Positions 27,752 through 37,583 are shown, counted from the first letter of the stretch. The stretch: DNA of 64,000 nucleotides from Microbispora siamensis (GCF_016863095.1 NZ_BOOF01000005.1:1-64000); one strand, 5' to 3'. Made by a program: numbers and translations. The notes: generated by a model not told the origin, from the letters alone.

Positions 27752-29014
27752 TCACCATCCCCGCGAGGTCTCCCAGCCCTCCCCGTCGTCGTCCGACCAC
27801 GGGATCGGGGAGTCCGTTGCGGGCTGCCCGGCGCGCCGCCCCCTGCGGCGCTCGTGCTCGGCGTGCTGGTCCGGGCCCTCGCCGGCCGGCCACTGGTCCG
27901 GCCGCAGGCGCTCGCCCGTGGTGTAGAGCGGCGGCTCGTTCGCGTACTGCTCGTTCGCGTACTGATCGTTCATGTACGGCCGGACCGCGCCGAGGCCGAG
28001 GGGGTCGTTGGGGTCGACCGCCCCGGGCTGTTGCCCCGCCGGCTGCGGAGCCGGGGGTTGCGAGGCCGGGGGTTGCGAGGCCGCAGAGTAGGCCGGCTGC
28101 GGGCCGGTCTGGGCCGAGGACGCGACCAGGCGGTCCTGGGTCGGCGTGCCCCGGGCGACGAGCACGTCGTTGGGGCCGAGTGCGGCGGGCGCCGGGTAGG
28201 CCTCGGGGGCCGGGGCGGGCGGCGGCACCGGCGGGCGGGCGTACTGCCCTGTGCCGGGATAATCGGGGCCGGGATAGTCCCGGTATTCGTAGTCGGACTG
28301 GACGGGCTGCTCGGGGAACCCGGCGTCGCGCGTCCCACGACGGTCCCGGGCGGCGTAGCCGTTCTCGCCCTGCGCGTACCCGTTCTCGCCCCGCGCGTAG
28401 CCGTCGCGGGCCCTGCCGTACCCGTCCGGGGCCTGGCCGTAGCCGTCCGGCGCCGTTACGTGGCCCTCGTCGACGGCGTATCCCTGGGCGTACGGGTTCT
28501 GGGGCGCGTTCTGCGGCGCGCCGTAGGGGTCTTGCGCCGCGTATCCGTCGCCGGGCTGCCCCGCGTACGCGTCGGGAACGGCGTAGGCGTCCTGGACCCG
28601 CGTCGCGTACGCGTCCGGGGACTCGGCCGCGTACGGGTCGTGGACCTGCGTGGCGTAGGGGTCGTGGACCTGGGTCGCGTAGGCGTCCTGCGCCTGGTCC
28701 TGCGGGTGCGCGGGGTACGCCTCCTGGGGGGCGTACCCCTCCTGGCCCGGCATCCCCTGCTGCGGGAACGGTCCCGTCCCGGCGTCCTGCTCCTCGCCGC
28801 CCGCCTCGGCGAAACCCTCGTCCAGGGTGTCGATCAGCCGTCCCACGTCGTTCATGGGCATGCGGAAACTGGCCGTGCACATCTCGCCCCGCCACAGGCT
28901 CAGCACCAGCGTGCCGTCGTGCCACGTGACCCGGAGCACACGGTCCTGGCCTCGCGCGTCGAAGAACACCTCGCCGAACGATGGCAGTGGGACAACTTCC
29001 GACATGGCAGACAT
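27752..29014 (-). CDS. Low-complexity Tyr/Ala/Gly/Asp-rich protein with conserved N-terminal domain
   Basis: A 420-residue protein. The first ~70 residues look folded (VVPLPSFGEVFFDARGQDRV... VTWHDGTLVLSLWRGEMCTASFRM... LIDTLDEGF) and resemble short conserved actinomycete proteins of unknown role. The rest is repetitive: units such as HDPYATQ and DAYA, then DGYGQAP, DGYGRAR, DGYARGE, NGYAQGE and NGYAARD, then Pro-rich and charged stretches. The spaced tyrosines and polar composition are those of intrinsically disordered, possibly phase-separating proteins. The start may be either of two ATGs nine bases apart. It is divergent from the DinG-like helicase gene. Confidence 0.75.
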   Translation of the reverse strand: MSAMSEVVPLPSFGEVFFDARGQDRVLRVTWHDGTLVLSLWRGEMCTASFRMPMNDVGRLIDTLDEGFAEAGGEEQDAGTGPFPQQGMPGQEGYAPQEAYPAHPQDQAQDAYATQVHDPYATQVHDPYAAESPDAYATRVQDAYAVPDAYAGQPGDGYAAQDPYGAPQNAPQNPYAQGYAVDEGHVTAPDGYGQAPDGYGRARDGYARGENGYAQGENGYAARDRRGTRDAGFPEQPVQSDYEYRDYPGPDYPGTGQYARPPVPPPAPAPEAYPAPAALGPNDVLVARGTPTQDRLVASSAQTGPQPAYSAASQPPASQPPAPQPAGQQPGAVDPNDPLGLGAVRPYMNDQYANEQYANEPPLYTTGERLRPDQWPAGEGPDQHAEHERRRGRRAGQPATDSPIPWSDDDGEGWETSRGW

Positions 29015-29217
29015 AGTGCCTTTACCTGCCCTTTTCCGTCCACTCGATCTCGGGAACCCTCGCGAAACTTCCGTTTCGTCCCTTTTCGACCTCACTGGGT
29101 AGATCGCCGTTGACCTGAGAGCACTGACATCTCAGTGTGCCATGCGCGCCGGGAGGGAGTTCCTGGAACGCCAGGATGTGGTGAGGCGGACACGCACCGG
29201 ATGTCGGTGGCACCGGG

Positions 29218-29223
29218 TAGCGT
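29218..29223 (+). promoter_or_regulatory. -10 box TAGCGT, leaderless promoter of the DinG-like helicase gene
   Basis: TAGCGT lies six bases before the GTG at 29230. Confidence 0.55.
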
Positions 29224-29229
29224 TCTTCC

Positions 29230-31317
29230 GTGCCCAAGGACCGTCCCGAGCTTCCGCCCGTCGAAGAACTCCTCACCGCCGCGGTGACCGCACTGGGGGG
29301 TGTCGAGCGCCCGGGGCAGGTCAAGATGGCACAGGCGGTGCGCGACGCCATCGAGAGCGAGGAGCATCTCGCGGTGCAGGCCGGCACCGGCACCGGCAAG
29401 TCGCTGGCCTACCTCGTGCCCGCGATCAGGCACGCGGCCGAGAGCGGCGACGCCGTGGTGGTGTCCACCGCCACGATCGCCCTGCAACGCCAGCTGGTCG
29501 ACCGCGACCTTCCCCGGCTGGCCGACGCGCTGGAGAGCCTGCTGCCGCACCGCCCCGAGTTCGCGATCCTGAAGGGCCGGCGCAACTACCTGTGCCGCCA
29601 CAAGATGGCCGCCGGGATGCCCGAGGACGAGGACGACCAGCTCTTCGACCCGCGTGAGGTCAGCGCCACCGGCCGGATGGTGCAGCGCATCCAGGAGTGG
29701 GCCAACGAGACCGAGACCGGCGACCGCGACGAGATCGTGCCCGGCGTGAGCGACCAGGCCTGGCGGCAGTTCTCCGTGACGGCCCGGGAGTGCCTGGGGG
29801 CCCAGCGCTGCCCCAGCGGCGCCGACTGCTTCGCCGAGCTCGCGCGGGAGCGCGCGGGCCAGGCCGACGTCGTGGTGACCAACCACGCCCTGCTGGCGAT
29901 CGACGCCATGGAGGACTTCGCGGTCCTGCCCGAGCACGACGTGGTCGTGGTGGACGAGGCGCACGAGCTCGTCGACCGGGTGACGTCGGTGGTCACCGGG
30001 GAGCTGTCGGAGAGCACGGTGAGCCTCGCGGTGCGCCGGGCCGGACGGCTGATCGAGCAGGGGGTGGCCGACCGGCTCCAGGAGGCGGGCGAGGACCTGC
30101 GCGCCCTGCTGGCCGTCGCCCCGCCCGGCCGCGTCGACACGCTGCCGAATTCGCTCGGGATGACGCTCGCGCTGGTGCGCGACGCCGCCTTCGCCTGCAT
30201 CACGGCCCTCGGGCCGCGCAACAAGGACAAGGACGACCCGGAGAACGCCGGGCTGCGCAAGGCCGCCTTCACCGCGCTGGACGAGGTGCACGACACCGCC
30301 CAGCGGATGCTCGACGCCTTCGGCCCGGCGGGCCGCGGCGACGAGACCGGAGACGACGCGGAGGACGCCGGGGACTCCCGGGGCGCTGCGGGCTCCGGGG
30401 GCGCTGCGGGCTCAGCGGGCGGCGGGGGCACGGACGCCCGGTCCGAGGAGGTCCACCGGGCGGAGGTCGTGTGGCTGGAGGAGGGGCGCGGGCGCGTTCC
30501 CCCCACCCTGCGGGTGGCGCCGCTGTCGGTCGGCGGCATGCTGCGCGACAAGCTCTTCGGCGACCGCACCGTCGTCCTCACCAGCGCCACGCTCGCGCTC
30601 GGCGGCACGTTCGACAGCCTGTCCCGGCAGTGGGGCCTGCGGCCCGGGGAGTGGACCGGCCTCGACGTCGGCTCGCCGTTCGACCATCCGCGCCGGGGCA
30701 TCCTCTACGTCGCCACGCATCTCCCCCAGCCCGGCCGCGACGGCCTGCCCGAGGCGTACGTCGACGAGATCGCCGAGCTCATCGAGGCGGCCGGCGGCCG
30801 GACGCTCGGCCTGTTCTCCTCCATGCGGGCCGCGAAGGCCGCCACGGAGGCGCTGCGCGAGCGGCTCGACGTGCCACTGCTCTGCCAGGGCGACGACTCG
30901 ACCTCGCAGCTCGTCAAGCAGTTCGCGGGCGACCCCGCCACCTGCCTGTTCGGCACGCTGTCCCTGTGGCAGGGCGTCGACGTGCCGGGCCCCTCGCTGA
31001 CCCTGGTGATCATCGACAGGATCCCGTTCCCGCGTCCCGACGACCCGCTCGCCTCGGCCCGGCAGCGGCACGTGGCGGCCACGGGGGGCAACGGCTTCAT
31101 GGCGGTGGCGGCCACCCACGCGGCGCTGCTGCTGGCGCAGGGCGCGGGCCGGCTGCTGCGGTCGATGGACGACCGGGGCGTCGTCGCCGTGCTCGATCCG
31201 AGGCTCGCGACCGCCCGTTACAGCGGGTTCCTGCTCAACTCGCTGCCGCCCTTCTGGCGCACCACCGACCCCGCGAAGGTCCGCGACGCCCTGCGCCGCC
31301 TGACCGCCGGCTCCTGA
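29230..31317 (+). CDS. ATP-dependent DNA helicase, DinG/XPD type
   Basis: A 695-residue superfamily 2 Fe-S helicase. Walker A is AGTGTGKS (51-58). Four cysteines for an Fe-S cluster sit at 122, 188, 194 and 200 (YLCRH, RECLGAQRCPSGADC). The DEAH box is at 242-245 (VVVDEAHEL). The C-terminal half has QGVDVPGPSLTLVIIDRIPFP and QGAGRLLRSMDDRGVVAVLDPR. DinG unwinds 5'-tailed DNA and R-loops in repair. A Gly/Ala/Ser-rich, disordered insertion lies around residues 375-405. GTG 29230 is set by the leaderless promoter. Confidence 0.92.
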   Translation: MPKDRPELPPVEELLTAAVTALGGVERPGQVKMAQAVRDAIESEEHLAVQAGTGTGKSLAYLVPAIRHAAESGDAVVVSTATIALQRQLVDRDLPRLADALESLLPHRPEFAILKGRRNYLCRHKMAAGMPEDEDDQLFDPREVSATGRMVQRIQEWANETETGDRDEIVPGVSDQAWRQFSVTARECLGAQRCPSGADCFAELARERAGQADVVVTNHALLAIDAMEDFAVLPEHDVVVVDEAHELVDRVTSVVTGELSESTVSLAVRRAGRLIEQGVADRLQEAGEDLRALLAVAPPGRVDTLPNSLGMTLALVRDAAFACITALGPRNKDKDDPENAGLRKAAFTALDEVHDTAQRMLDAFGPAGRGDETGDDAEDAGDSRGAAGSGGAAGSAGGGGTDARSEEVHRAEVVWLEEGRGRVPPTLRVAPLSVGGMLRDKLFGDRTVVLTSATLALGGTFDSLSRQWGLRPGEWTGLDVGSPFDHPRRGILYVATHLPQPGRDGLPEAYVDEIAELIEAAGGRTLGLFSSMRAAKAATEALRERLDVPLLCQGDDSTSQLVKQFAGDPATCLFGTLSLWQGVDVPGPSLTLVIIDRIPFPRPDDPLASARQRHVAATGGNGFMAVAATHAALLLAQGAGRLLRSMDDRGVVAVLDPRLATARYSGFLLNSLPPFWRTTDPAKVRDALRRLTAGS

Positions 31318-31339
31318 GCCCGGATCGGCCGGGCGGAGG

Positions 31340-32161
31340 TCAGGCCAGGGGCACGACGGGGTCCCCGACGCGGATCGTGCCGGTGTTGCGGGGGACGATG
31401 CGGATGCCGAACCAGGTCTTGCCGTCCCACTTCCGGTGGCGGGCGAGCGTGCGGAGCGGCTCCTTGCCCTTGACCGCGTCGGCGGGGTCGATCGTGGTGA
31501 CCGCGCACCTGTCGCACAGCTCGGACACCCGGAACTCGACCTCCCCGATGCGGACCTCCCGCCAGCCGTCCTCCGCGTACGGCTCCGCGCCGTCGAAGAC
31601 GGCGTTCGGCCGGAAGCGGGCCATCGCGAGCGGCCCCGGAGGCTCCTCTCCCCGCTCGGCGGCCTCCTTCGCGATCCACTCGTCAAGCAGGCGCAGCGAC
31701 GACAGGGAGGTCAGCAGCAGCGGCGCGTCCCAGGCGAAGCTCACGACCTCGCCCGGCAGCCCGCCGTGCGCCGGGTCGATGGACCGGCGGCGCGGGTCGT
31801 CCAGCCACACCAGCCGCGCCGGCCGGCCGAGCAGGCGGGTGAACCACTCGTCGGCCCGCGGATCGGCGGCCACCGCCCGGTCCAGTCCGCTGAACCCGAC
31901 CGGCACGCTCGGCCCGGTCGCCGGAGGAACGGTCAGATCGGGCATGCCGGGCGCCGACAGCGCGAGTCCGCCTCCGTCGAGGTTGCGGGCGGTCACGGTG
32001 ATCATGCGAGGAAACTCGCCGAGCCAGAGGTTGTCCCCGTCCTCGCCGATCACCGCCCAGCGGCGGTCACCCTCCAGGCCCCACCGCTCGACGAAACCGC
32101 TCTCCTGAGACAAGCCGGCAGCCGATTTGAGGGGATATATCCGCAGATCGCATAGCCGCAT
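31340..32161 (-). CDS. MOSC domain protein with N-terminal beta-barrel
   Basis: A 273-residue protein of the YcbX/mARC type. The N-terminal beta-barrel is clear (RLCDLRIYPLKSAAG) and the MOSC domain carries the conserved cysteine segment CDRCAVTTIDP followed by LRTLARHRKWDGKTWFGI. Family members bind the molybdenum cofactor and reduce N-hydroxylated compounds. ATG 32161 is preferred over an ATG 48 bases upstream because a TANNNT box sits six bases before it. It converges on the helicase gene. Confidence 0.9.
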   Translation of the reverse strand: MRLCDLRIYPLKSAAGLSQESGFVERWGLEGDRRWAVIGEDGDNLWLGEFPRMITVTARNLDGGGLALSAPGMPDLTVPPATGPSVPVGFSGLDRAVAADPRADEWFTRLLGRPARLVWLDDPRRRSIDPAHGGLPGEVVSFAWDAPLLLTSLSSLRLLDEWIAKEAAERGEEPPGPLAMARFRPNAVFDGAEPYAEDGWREVRIGEVEFRVSELCDRCAVTTIDPADAVKGKEPLRTLARHRKWDGKTWFGIRIVPRNTGTIRVGDPVVPLA

Positions 32162-32167
32162 GATCAC

Positions 32168-32173
32168 AGCGTA
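32168..32173 (-). promoter_or_regulatory. -10 box TACGCT, leaderless promoter of the MOSC gene
   Basis: On the minus strand TACGCT lies six bases before the ATG at 32161. Confidence 0.5.
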
Positions 32174-32320
32174 CGCATCGGAAACCGCTTTCACGAGAGG
32201 GTCGGCCACACCACCTCAGGGGCTCGTGCTCCCGCATCACGCGCGCCTCGACCGGGCCGGACCCGGCAGTCGCCCCGGCGTCCCACCTCATGCGGGCGGC
32301 CCGGCCGCGCCGTCTCCGGG

Positions 32321-33058
32321 TCACATCTTGGTGACCGCGCCGAACGTCTCCCCCGCGTTCAGGCGCCGTACGAGGTCGAGCACGGCGTGCGGCCCGCCGT
32401 TCGCGGTGACCCATCGGCTCACCCGGCACGCCGCCTTCGCGTAGGTGCGCTGGTCGGCGCCGGCCGCCCGCAACCAGGCGTCCAGCGTCACCGGCAGCGC
32501 GGCGTCCGTGGTCGCCAGGCAGCGGTCGGCCGCCGTATCCGGCGCGAGGTAGCGCGGGTCGCCGGAGACGAGAACGGCCAGGCCCTCGTCGAACCACTGC
32601 GGCACCGCATCATTCGTGACCAGGCGGTCGTGCAGTTCGACGTGCGACATCTCGTGGGAGGCGATGACGGGATCCACGCCGTTCGGTGCCAGCATCACCG
32701 CGCGGTTCAGCACCGCGACGCCCCGCTCCCCGCCGCCGCCGATCCGGCGGTAACAGCGGTCGCTGAGGCAGGCGAGGATCCGGGGAGAGGCCTGCCGGCC
32801 GCCGTAGAAGGCGCGGACGCGCCGCTCCGCCTCCTCCACGGTGGCGACCACCTGCCGCCTCCGGAACGGCGGCAGGCCCGACTCCGCGTACACGTCCGGC
32901 GCCAGCCGCTCCAGCCCGTAACAGCCGGGGCAGGCCGTGGCCGCGACCGGAGGAAAGGCCACCGCCACGACGGCGGCCGCCGCGATCGGCAGGGCCGCGA
33001 GCACGGCGAGCGGCCACATCCGCCCGCGCCGGGGCGCGCGCCATCGCTTCCACGCCAT
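32321..33058 (-). CDS. Membrane-anchored zinc metallopeptidase, gluzincin type
   Basis: A 245-residue protein with one N-terminal membrane anchor (PLAVLAALPIAAAAVVAVAF) and an external domain. The zinc site is HEMSH (HExxH) in VIASHEMSHVELHDRL, with the third ligand Glu in WFDEGLAVLVSG downstream, the gluzincin arrangement of peptidase MA-like families. Several cysteines (CPGC, CLSDRC, a later pair) suggest disulphides outside the cell. The substrate is unknown. A GGGGAG ribosome binding site precedes the ATG. Confidence 0.75.
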   Translation of the reverse strand: MAWKRWRAPRRGRMWPLAVLAALPIAAAAVVAVAFPPVAATACPGCYGLERLAPDVYAESGLPPFRRRQVVATVEEAERRVRAFYGGRQASPRILACLSDRCYRRIGGGGERGVAVLNRAVMLAPNGVDPVIASHEMSHVELHDRLVTNDAVPQWFDEGLAVLVSGDPRYLAPDTAADRCLATTDAALPVTLDAWLRAAGADQRTYAKAACRVSRWVTANGGPHAVLDLVRRLNAGETFGAVTKM

Positions 33059-33252
33059 CGGTCACTCCCCTTTCTCGAAAGTGGTGAAGCAGGAGCTTGG
33101 CGCGATGTCCGCCCGTCGCGAATCGGACCGGGGTAGGACCTTGTCCGGTCTGAGGCGGCGTTCGCGCCGTCCGGGCTGCCGGTGGCGCCGGTGCGCAGGC
33201 CGGACGGCTCCATCCGAGCCTCGGACGGGGGCGTGAGGCCCGGAACCATGCG

Positions 33253-33258
33253 TAGAGT
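33253..33258 (+). promoter_or_regulatory. -10 box TAGAGT before the Nudix fragment
   Basis: TAGAGT lies seven bases before the ATG at 33266, so the promoter survives although the gene body is truncated. Confidence 0.5.
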
Positions 33259-33265
33259 GCGCGTC

Positions 33266-33568
33266 ATGAGCGCTGACGCCCCCGTCACGCCGGTGTGCCT
33301 CACCCGGGGCGGCCGACCGGCCTTCGTCGTGAACGTCGAGGTTTTCCTGGAGCGAGACGGCCGGTGGCTGCTCATCCGGCGCGGCGCGAAGGAGGCTCAC
33401 GCGCCCGGCATGCTCGCCGGCGTGGGCGGCAAGGTCGAGGCCGACGGCGAGGCCGAAGGCGATCCGCACTGCCCGCCCTGGATATCGCGAAGCCTGCGCC
33501 GCGCGACGGCTCAGATCAGCACCGAGAGGGGAGGGGTCAGTGAGCAGGGGTTAGTGAGCAGGGGTTAG
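33266..33568 (+). pseudogene. Truncated Nudix hydrolase
   Basis: The frame begins like a Nudix domain: PAFVVNVEVFLERDGRWLLIRRGAKEAHAPGMLAGVGGKVE. It then breaks off exactly in the Nudix box; the expected continuation with REUxEExGU is missing and the remaining 30 or so codons are unrelated. A deletion joining the first third of a Nudix gene to the intergenic region explains this. The last bases run into three 14-bp repeats and overlap the stop of the convergent SGNH gene. The product is almost certainly not catalytic. Confidence 0.7.
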
Positions 33569-33577
33569 TGAGCAGGG
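33536..33577. repeat. Three tandem 14-bp repeats spanning the SGNH gene stop
   Basis: Plus strand: one copy of GTCAGTGAGCAGGG then two of GTTAGTGAGCAGGG. On the minus strand each copy carries a stop triplet, and the first contains the real stop of the SGNH hydrolase. The gene end has been tandemly duplicated into the tail of the Nudix fragment. Confidence 0.9.
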
Positions 33578-34359
33578 GGCAGGGGGCTGAGCTCGGGCCG
33601 CTTGGGGGCGAGGCCGTCGCCGGAGGACGTGCCGCGAAGGCGCCGCCCGATCCACGGGCCGAAGTGCTCCCTGAGCCACTGCACGTCCTCGCGGCGCTTG
33701 GCCCTCGGGTCCACCCGCTCCCGGGGCGGCCAGGTCTTGCGCCAGTCGTCCTCGCCCGGCACGCCCAGCACGTGCAGGACCCGGGCCGCGACGAGGCGGT
33801 GGCCCTCGGCGTTCATGTGCAGCCGGTCGCCGCTCCAGGCCCGCCAGTCCCGCAGCCCCTGCATCGACCACATGTCCACCAGGTGGCAGCCGTACAGGTC
33901 GGCGATCGAGCGGACGTGCATGAAGAAGATCGCGAACTTGCCGCGCAGCTGCCGCATGATCGGGGTGTCCCGGGGATCGGTCCCGGTGAACAGCACGACG
34001 TCGGCGCCGGTGGCCCGCAGGTCGCGTACGGCGGCGGCCAGCTTCTTCGCCATCTGGTCCGGGTCGGCGCCGGGGCGGATGAGGTCGTTGCCGCCCGCGC
34101 AGAAACTGATGAGGTCGGGCTTCAGTCCGACGGCCACGGGCACCTGGTCGGCGACGATCTGGTCGATCAGCTTCCCCCGCACCGCGAGGTTGGCGTAGCG
34201 GAAGTCCGGTTCGAGTAAGGCGAGCCGCTCGGCGACCCGGTCGGCCCAGCCCCGGTAGCGGACCACCTCCCCCGGCGCCGGAGGGGGCGCGTCCGGGAGG
34301 GGGTCGTTGAGCCCCTCGGTGAAGCTGTCTCCGACCGCCACGTACGACCGGTAGCCCAT
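33565..34359 (-). CDS. SGNH/GDSL hydrolase
   Basis: A 264-residue esterase/lipase-type hydrolase. Block I GDSFTEGL with the nucleophile Ser, block III GGND, and block V DRLHMNAEGH with the catalytic Asp and His are visible. No signal peptide, so probably cytoplasmic. ATG 34359 follows AAGGGA; longer readings overlap aroQ and are unsupported. It starts 14 bp after the aroQ stop and may be transcribed with the shikimate genes. Substrate unknown. Confidence 0.9.
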   Translation of the reverse strand: MGYRSYVAVGDSFTEGLNDPLPDAPPPAPGEVVRYRGWADRVAERLALLEPDFRYANLAVRGKLIDQIVADQVPVAVGLKPDLISFCAGGNDLIRPGADPDQMAKKLAAAVRDLRATGADVVLFTGTDPRDTPIMRQLRGKFAIFFMHVRSIADLYGCHLVDMWSMQGLRDWRAWSGDRLHMNAEGHRLVAARVLHVLGVPGEDDWRKTWPPRERVDPRAKRREDVQWLREHFGPWIGRRLRGTSSGDGLAPKRPELSPLPPAH

Positions 34360-34373
34360 GATCCCTTCTTTCG

Positions 34374-34808
34374 TCACTCGCCCATGTCCGCGATCGCGCG
34401 AAGCGCGAGCTCGTACGACCGCATGCCGAACCCCGCGATCGTCCCGGTGGCCACCGCCGCCACGACCGAGGTGTGGCGGAACTCCTCCCGCGCGTTCGGG
34501 TTGGAGATGTGCACCTCGACCAGCGGAGCCGTACGCTGCGCGATCGCGTCGCGCAACGCGTACGAATAGTGGGTGAAGGCGGCGGGGTTGAGGACCACGG
34601 GGGTCCTGCTGTCGGCCGCCTCGTGGATCCAGCTCACCAGCTCGGCCTCGTCGTCGGTCTGCCTGACCTCCACCGACAGGCCCAGCTCGCGGCCGGTCTC
34701 GCGGCACAGCGCCGCCAGGTCGTCGAAGGTCTGCGCGCCGTAGACGTCGGGCTCCCGGCTGCCGAGGCGGCCCAGGTTGGGCCCGTTCAGGACGAGCACC
34801 TGCCTCAT
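34374..34808 (-). CDS. aroQ: Type II 3-dehydroquinate dehydratase
   Basis: A 144-residue type II dehydroquinase, third step of the shikimate pathway. Marks: [21 protein letters not shown] with the catalytic Tyr, [17 protein letters not shown] and [18 protein letters not shown]. The ATG overlaps the aroB stop (ATGA), so they are coupled. Part of the aroC-aroK-aroB-aroQ run. Confidence 0.96.
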   Translation of the reverse strand: MRQVLVLNGPNLGRLGSREPDVYGAQTFDDLAALCRETGRELGLSVEVRQTDDEAELVSWIHEAADSRTPVVLNPAAFTHYSYALRDAIAQRTAPLVEVHISNPNAREEFRHTSVVAAVATGTIAGFGMRSYELALRAIADMGE

Positions 34809-35881
34809 CGGGCGACCTCCCGGTACGCGGCTTCGAGCAGTTCCTCCGAGGGGTTCTCCAGGCGGGCGGGCCTGCCGACGTCGTCGAGCACGACGAACCG
34901 CAGCACCGCTCCCCTGGCCTTCTTGTCCACGCGCATGTGCTGGCGCAGCCGGGGCCAGGCGTCGGCGCGGTAGGAGGTGGGCAGCCCGACCGACTCCAGG
35001 ATCGAGCGCGTGCGGTCCACGACGTCGCGGCCGACGCGGCCGTCGAGCCGGGACAGCTCGGCGGCGTAGACCAGCCCGATGGCCACGGCCTCGCCGTGCC
35101 TGATGTGGTAGTCCTCGACCCGCTCGATGGCGTGGGCGAGGGTGTGGCCGTAGTTGAGGATCTCCCGCAGGCCGCTTTCGCGCAGGTCCGCCCCGACGAC
35201 GTCGGCCTTCACCCGGATCTTGCGCTCGACCAGCTCGCGGGTGTGCTCGCCTTCGGGGGTGCGGGCGGCGGCGGGGTCGTCCTCGATCAACATGAGGATC
35301 GTGGGGTCGGCGATGAACCCGCCCTTGATGATCTCGGCGAGGCCCGCGACGTAGTCCTCACGCGGCACGCTCGCCAGCGTGGCCAGGTCGCACAGCACGC
35401 CCTTGGGCGGGTGGAAGGACCCGACCAGGTTCTTGCCCTCGGGTGTGTTGATGCCGGTCTTGCCGCCGACCGCCGCGTCCACCATGGCAAGCAGCGTGGT
35501 CGGCACCTGCACGACCTGGACGCCGCGCAGCCACGTCGCGGCCACGAACCCGGCCAGGTCGGTGGTCGCCCCGCCGCCGACGCCGACGACCGCGTCGGAA
35601 CGCGTGATGCCGTACCGCCCGAACGCCGACCACAGCTCGGCCGCGACGTGGACGGACTTGGCCTCCTCGCCGTCCGGCACGGGCAGGGCGACGACCTCGA
35701 ATCCGGCGCCCTCCAGGGTCTCGCGCACCGGCCTGGCGATCTCGGGCAGCCCGGCGGGGTGGATGACGGCGACCGTGCGCACCTTCGCGTCCAGCAGGCC
35801 CGGCAGCTCCGGCAGCACATCGGTGCCGACGACGACGTCGTACGGGCTTTCGCCCCGCACGGTGATGCGCGTCGCGGTCAC
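34805..35881 (-). CDS. aroB: 3-Dehydroquinate synthase
   Basis: A 358-residue NAD- and metal-dependent enzyme making 3-dehydroquinate from DAHP. Conserved segments: [50 protein letters not shown] and the metal site region with Glu in GLAEIIKGG and His in [12 protein letters not shown]. It overlaps aroK and aroQ by four bases at each side, so the operon is tightly coupled. Confidence 0.97.
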   Translation of the reverse strand: MTATRITVRGESPYDVVVGTDVLPELPGLLDAKVRTVAVIHPAGLPEIARPVRETLEGAGFEVVALPVPDGEEAKSVHVAAELWSAFGRYGITRSDAVVGVGGGATTDLAGFVAATWLRGVQVVQVPTTLLAMVDAAVGGKTGINTPEGKNLVGSFHPPKGVLCDLATLASVPREDYVAGLAEIIKGGFIADPTILMLIEDDPAAARTPEGEHTRELVERKIRVKADVVGADLRESGLREILNYGHTLAHAIERVEDYHIRHGEAVAIGLVYAAELSRLDGRVGRDVVDRTRSILESVGLPTSYRADAWPRLRQHMRVDKKARGAVLRFVVLDDVGRPARLENPSEELLEAAYREVAR

Positions 35882-36396
35882 AGCGCCGCCTCGATCTCGA
35901 TCGCCACGTCCTCGGGCTCGCGGCCGTCCGTGGCGACGGTGATCACGGCGAGGCCCTCGTAGATCGGGCGGCGCTGCTCCATCAGCTGCCTCAGCCGGCT
36001 GCGCGGGTTCAGCACCAGCAGCGGCCGGGCCGAGGCGAGGCCGACCCGCTTGACCGCCTGGTCGAGCCCGACCTGGAGGTACACGACCCGGTGGCCGGAC
36101 AGCAGCTTCTGGGTGTGCTCGTGCAGGATCGCGCCGCCGCCGAGCGCGAGCACGCCGGGGTGCGTCTCCAGCGCGTCGCGCACGGCCTGCGCCTCCAGCT
36201 CGCGGAACCTCTCCTCGCCGTCCTCAACGAACACGTCGCCGACGGTCTTGCCGGCGACGGCCTCGACGTCGGCGTCGGTGTCGCGGAACGGCAGGCCGAG
36301 CCGGTCCGCGAGGAGCCGCCCGACCGTGGACTTGCCCGAGCCGGGCGGGCCGATGAGGACCGCGGCGGGGCCTTGGGACGCCGATTGCATGATCAC
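35878..36396 (-). CDS. aroK: Shikimate kinase
   Basis: A 172-residue NMP-kinase-fold enzyme phosphorylating shikimate. P-loop GPPGSGKST, shikimate-binding FRDTDADVE, the GGG motif in VLALGGGAI, and a lid region ARPLLVLNPRSRLRQLMEQRRPIYE are all present. The start is one of two ATGs two codons apart. It begins 8 bp after the aroC stop. Confidence 0.96.
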   Translation of the reverse strand: MIMQSASQGPAAVLIGPPGSGKSTVGRLLADRLGLPFRDTDADVEAVAGKTVGDVFVEDGEERFRELEAQAVRDALETHPGVLALGGGAILHEHTQKLLSGHRVVYLQVGLDQAVKRVGLASARPLLVLNPRSRLRQLMEQRRPIYEGLAVITVATDGREPEDVAIEIEAAL

Positions 36397-36404
36397 AAAC
36401 CTTA

Positions 36405-37583
36405 TTACTTGATGACCAGGGACGACAGGTAGCCCGACAGGTTGCGCGCGACCTCTTCGACGGAGTCGCCGCCGAACTTCTCGACGGCCGCGTCCGCGAG
36501 CACCAGCGCCACCATCGCCTCGGCGACGATCGCGGCGGCCGGGACCGCGCAGACGTCCGAGCGCTCGTGGTGCGCCTTGGCGGGCTCGCCGGTCAGCACG
36601 TCGACCGTGGCGAGCGCGCGGGGCACGGTGGAGATCGGCTTCATCGCGGCGCTGACCCGCAGCGGCTCGCCGTTGGTCATGCCGCCCTCGACGCCGCCGG
36701 CCCGGTTGGTCATCCGGCGCACGCCCTCGGGGGTGTTCTCGATCTCGTCGTGGGCCCGGGAGCCGGGGCGGCGGGCCGTCTCGAAGCCGTCGCCGACCGC
36801 GACCCCCTTGATCGCCTGGATGCCCATGAGCGCCCCGGCGAGGCGGGCGTCGAGACGCCTGTCCCAGTGGGTGTAGCTGCCGAGGCCCGGCGGCAGGCCG
36901 TAGGCGACCACCTCGACCACGCCGCCGAGGGTGTCGCCGTCCTTGTGCGCCTTGTCGATCTCGGCGACCATCGCCGCGCTCGCGGCCGGGTCGACGCAGC
37001 GCACCGGGTCGGCGTCCACCGCCTCCATGTCGCCGGGGCCCGGGAGCACGTCGCGGGGCGCGACGGCCTCGCCGATCGAGACCACGTGGCTGACGATGTC
37101 GACGCCGAGGGCCTGCTTGAGGAAGGAGCGGGCGACCTGGCCGAGCGCCACCCGGGCGGCGGTCTCCCGGGCGCTGGCCCGGTCGAGCACCGGCCGCGCG
37201 TCGTCGAAGCCGTACTTCTGCATGCCGGCGAGGTCCGCGTGGCCGGGGCGGGGCCGCGACCGCGGCGCGTTGCGCGCCTGGCCCTCAAGCACCTCCGGGT
37301 CCACCGGGTCGGCGGCCATCACGGTCTCCCACTTCGGCCATTCGGTGTTGCCGATGCGGATCGCGACGGGCGAGCCGAGCGTGCGGCCGTGCCGTACGCC
37401 TCCGGAGATCGTCACCTCGTCCTGCTCGAACTTCATCCGCGCCCCGCGGCCGTAGCCGAGACGGCGGCGGCGCAGCGCCTCGGCGAGGTCCGCGGTGGTC
37501 ACCTCCACCCCGGCGGGCAGGCCTTCCAGGATCGCGAGAAGCTCGGGGCCGTGTGACTCCCCGGCGGTCAACCAGCGCAGCAT
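36405..37583 (-). CDS. aroC: Chorismate synthase
   Basis: A 392-residue FMN-dependent enzyme, last step to chorismate. Marks: [21 protein letters not shown] at the N-terminus, [28 protein letters not shown] and [12 protein letters not shown]. It is the first gene of the compact aroCKBQ operon; aroE, often just upstream in actinomycetes, is not in this window. Confidence 0.97.
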   Translation of the reverse strand: MLRWLTAGESHGPELLAILEGLPAGVEVTTADLAEALRRRRLGYGRGARMKFEQDEVTISGGVRHGRTLGSPVAIRIGNTEWPKWETVMAADPVDPEVLEGQARNAPRSRPRPGHADLAGMQKYGFDDARPVLDRASARETAARVALGQVARSFLKQALGVDIVSHVVSIGEAVAPRDVLPGPGDMEAVDADPVRCVDPAASAAMVAEIDKAHKDGDTLGGVVEVVAYGLPPGLGSYTHWDRRLDARLAGALMGIQAIKGVAVGDGFETARRPGSRAHDEIENTPEGVRRMTNRAGGVEGGMTNGEPLRVSAAMKPISTVPRALATVDVLTGEPAKAHHERSDVCAVPAAAIVAEAMVALVLADAAVEKFGGDSVEEVARNLSGYLSSLVIK

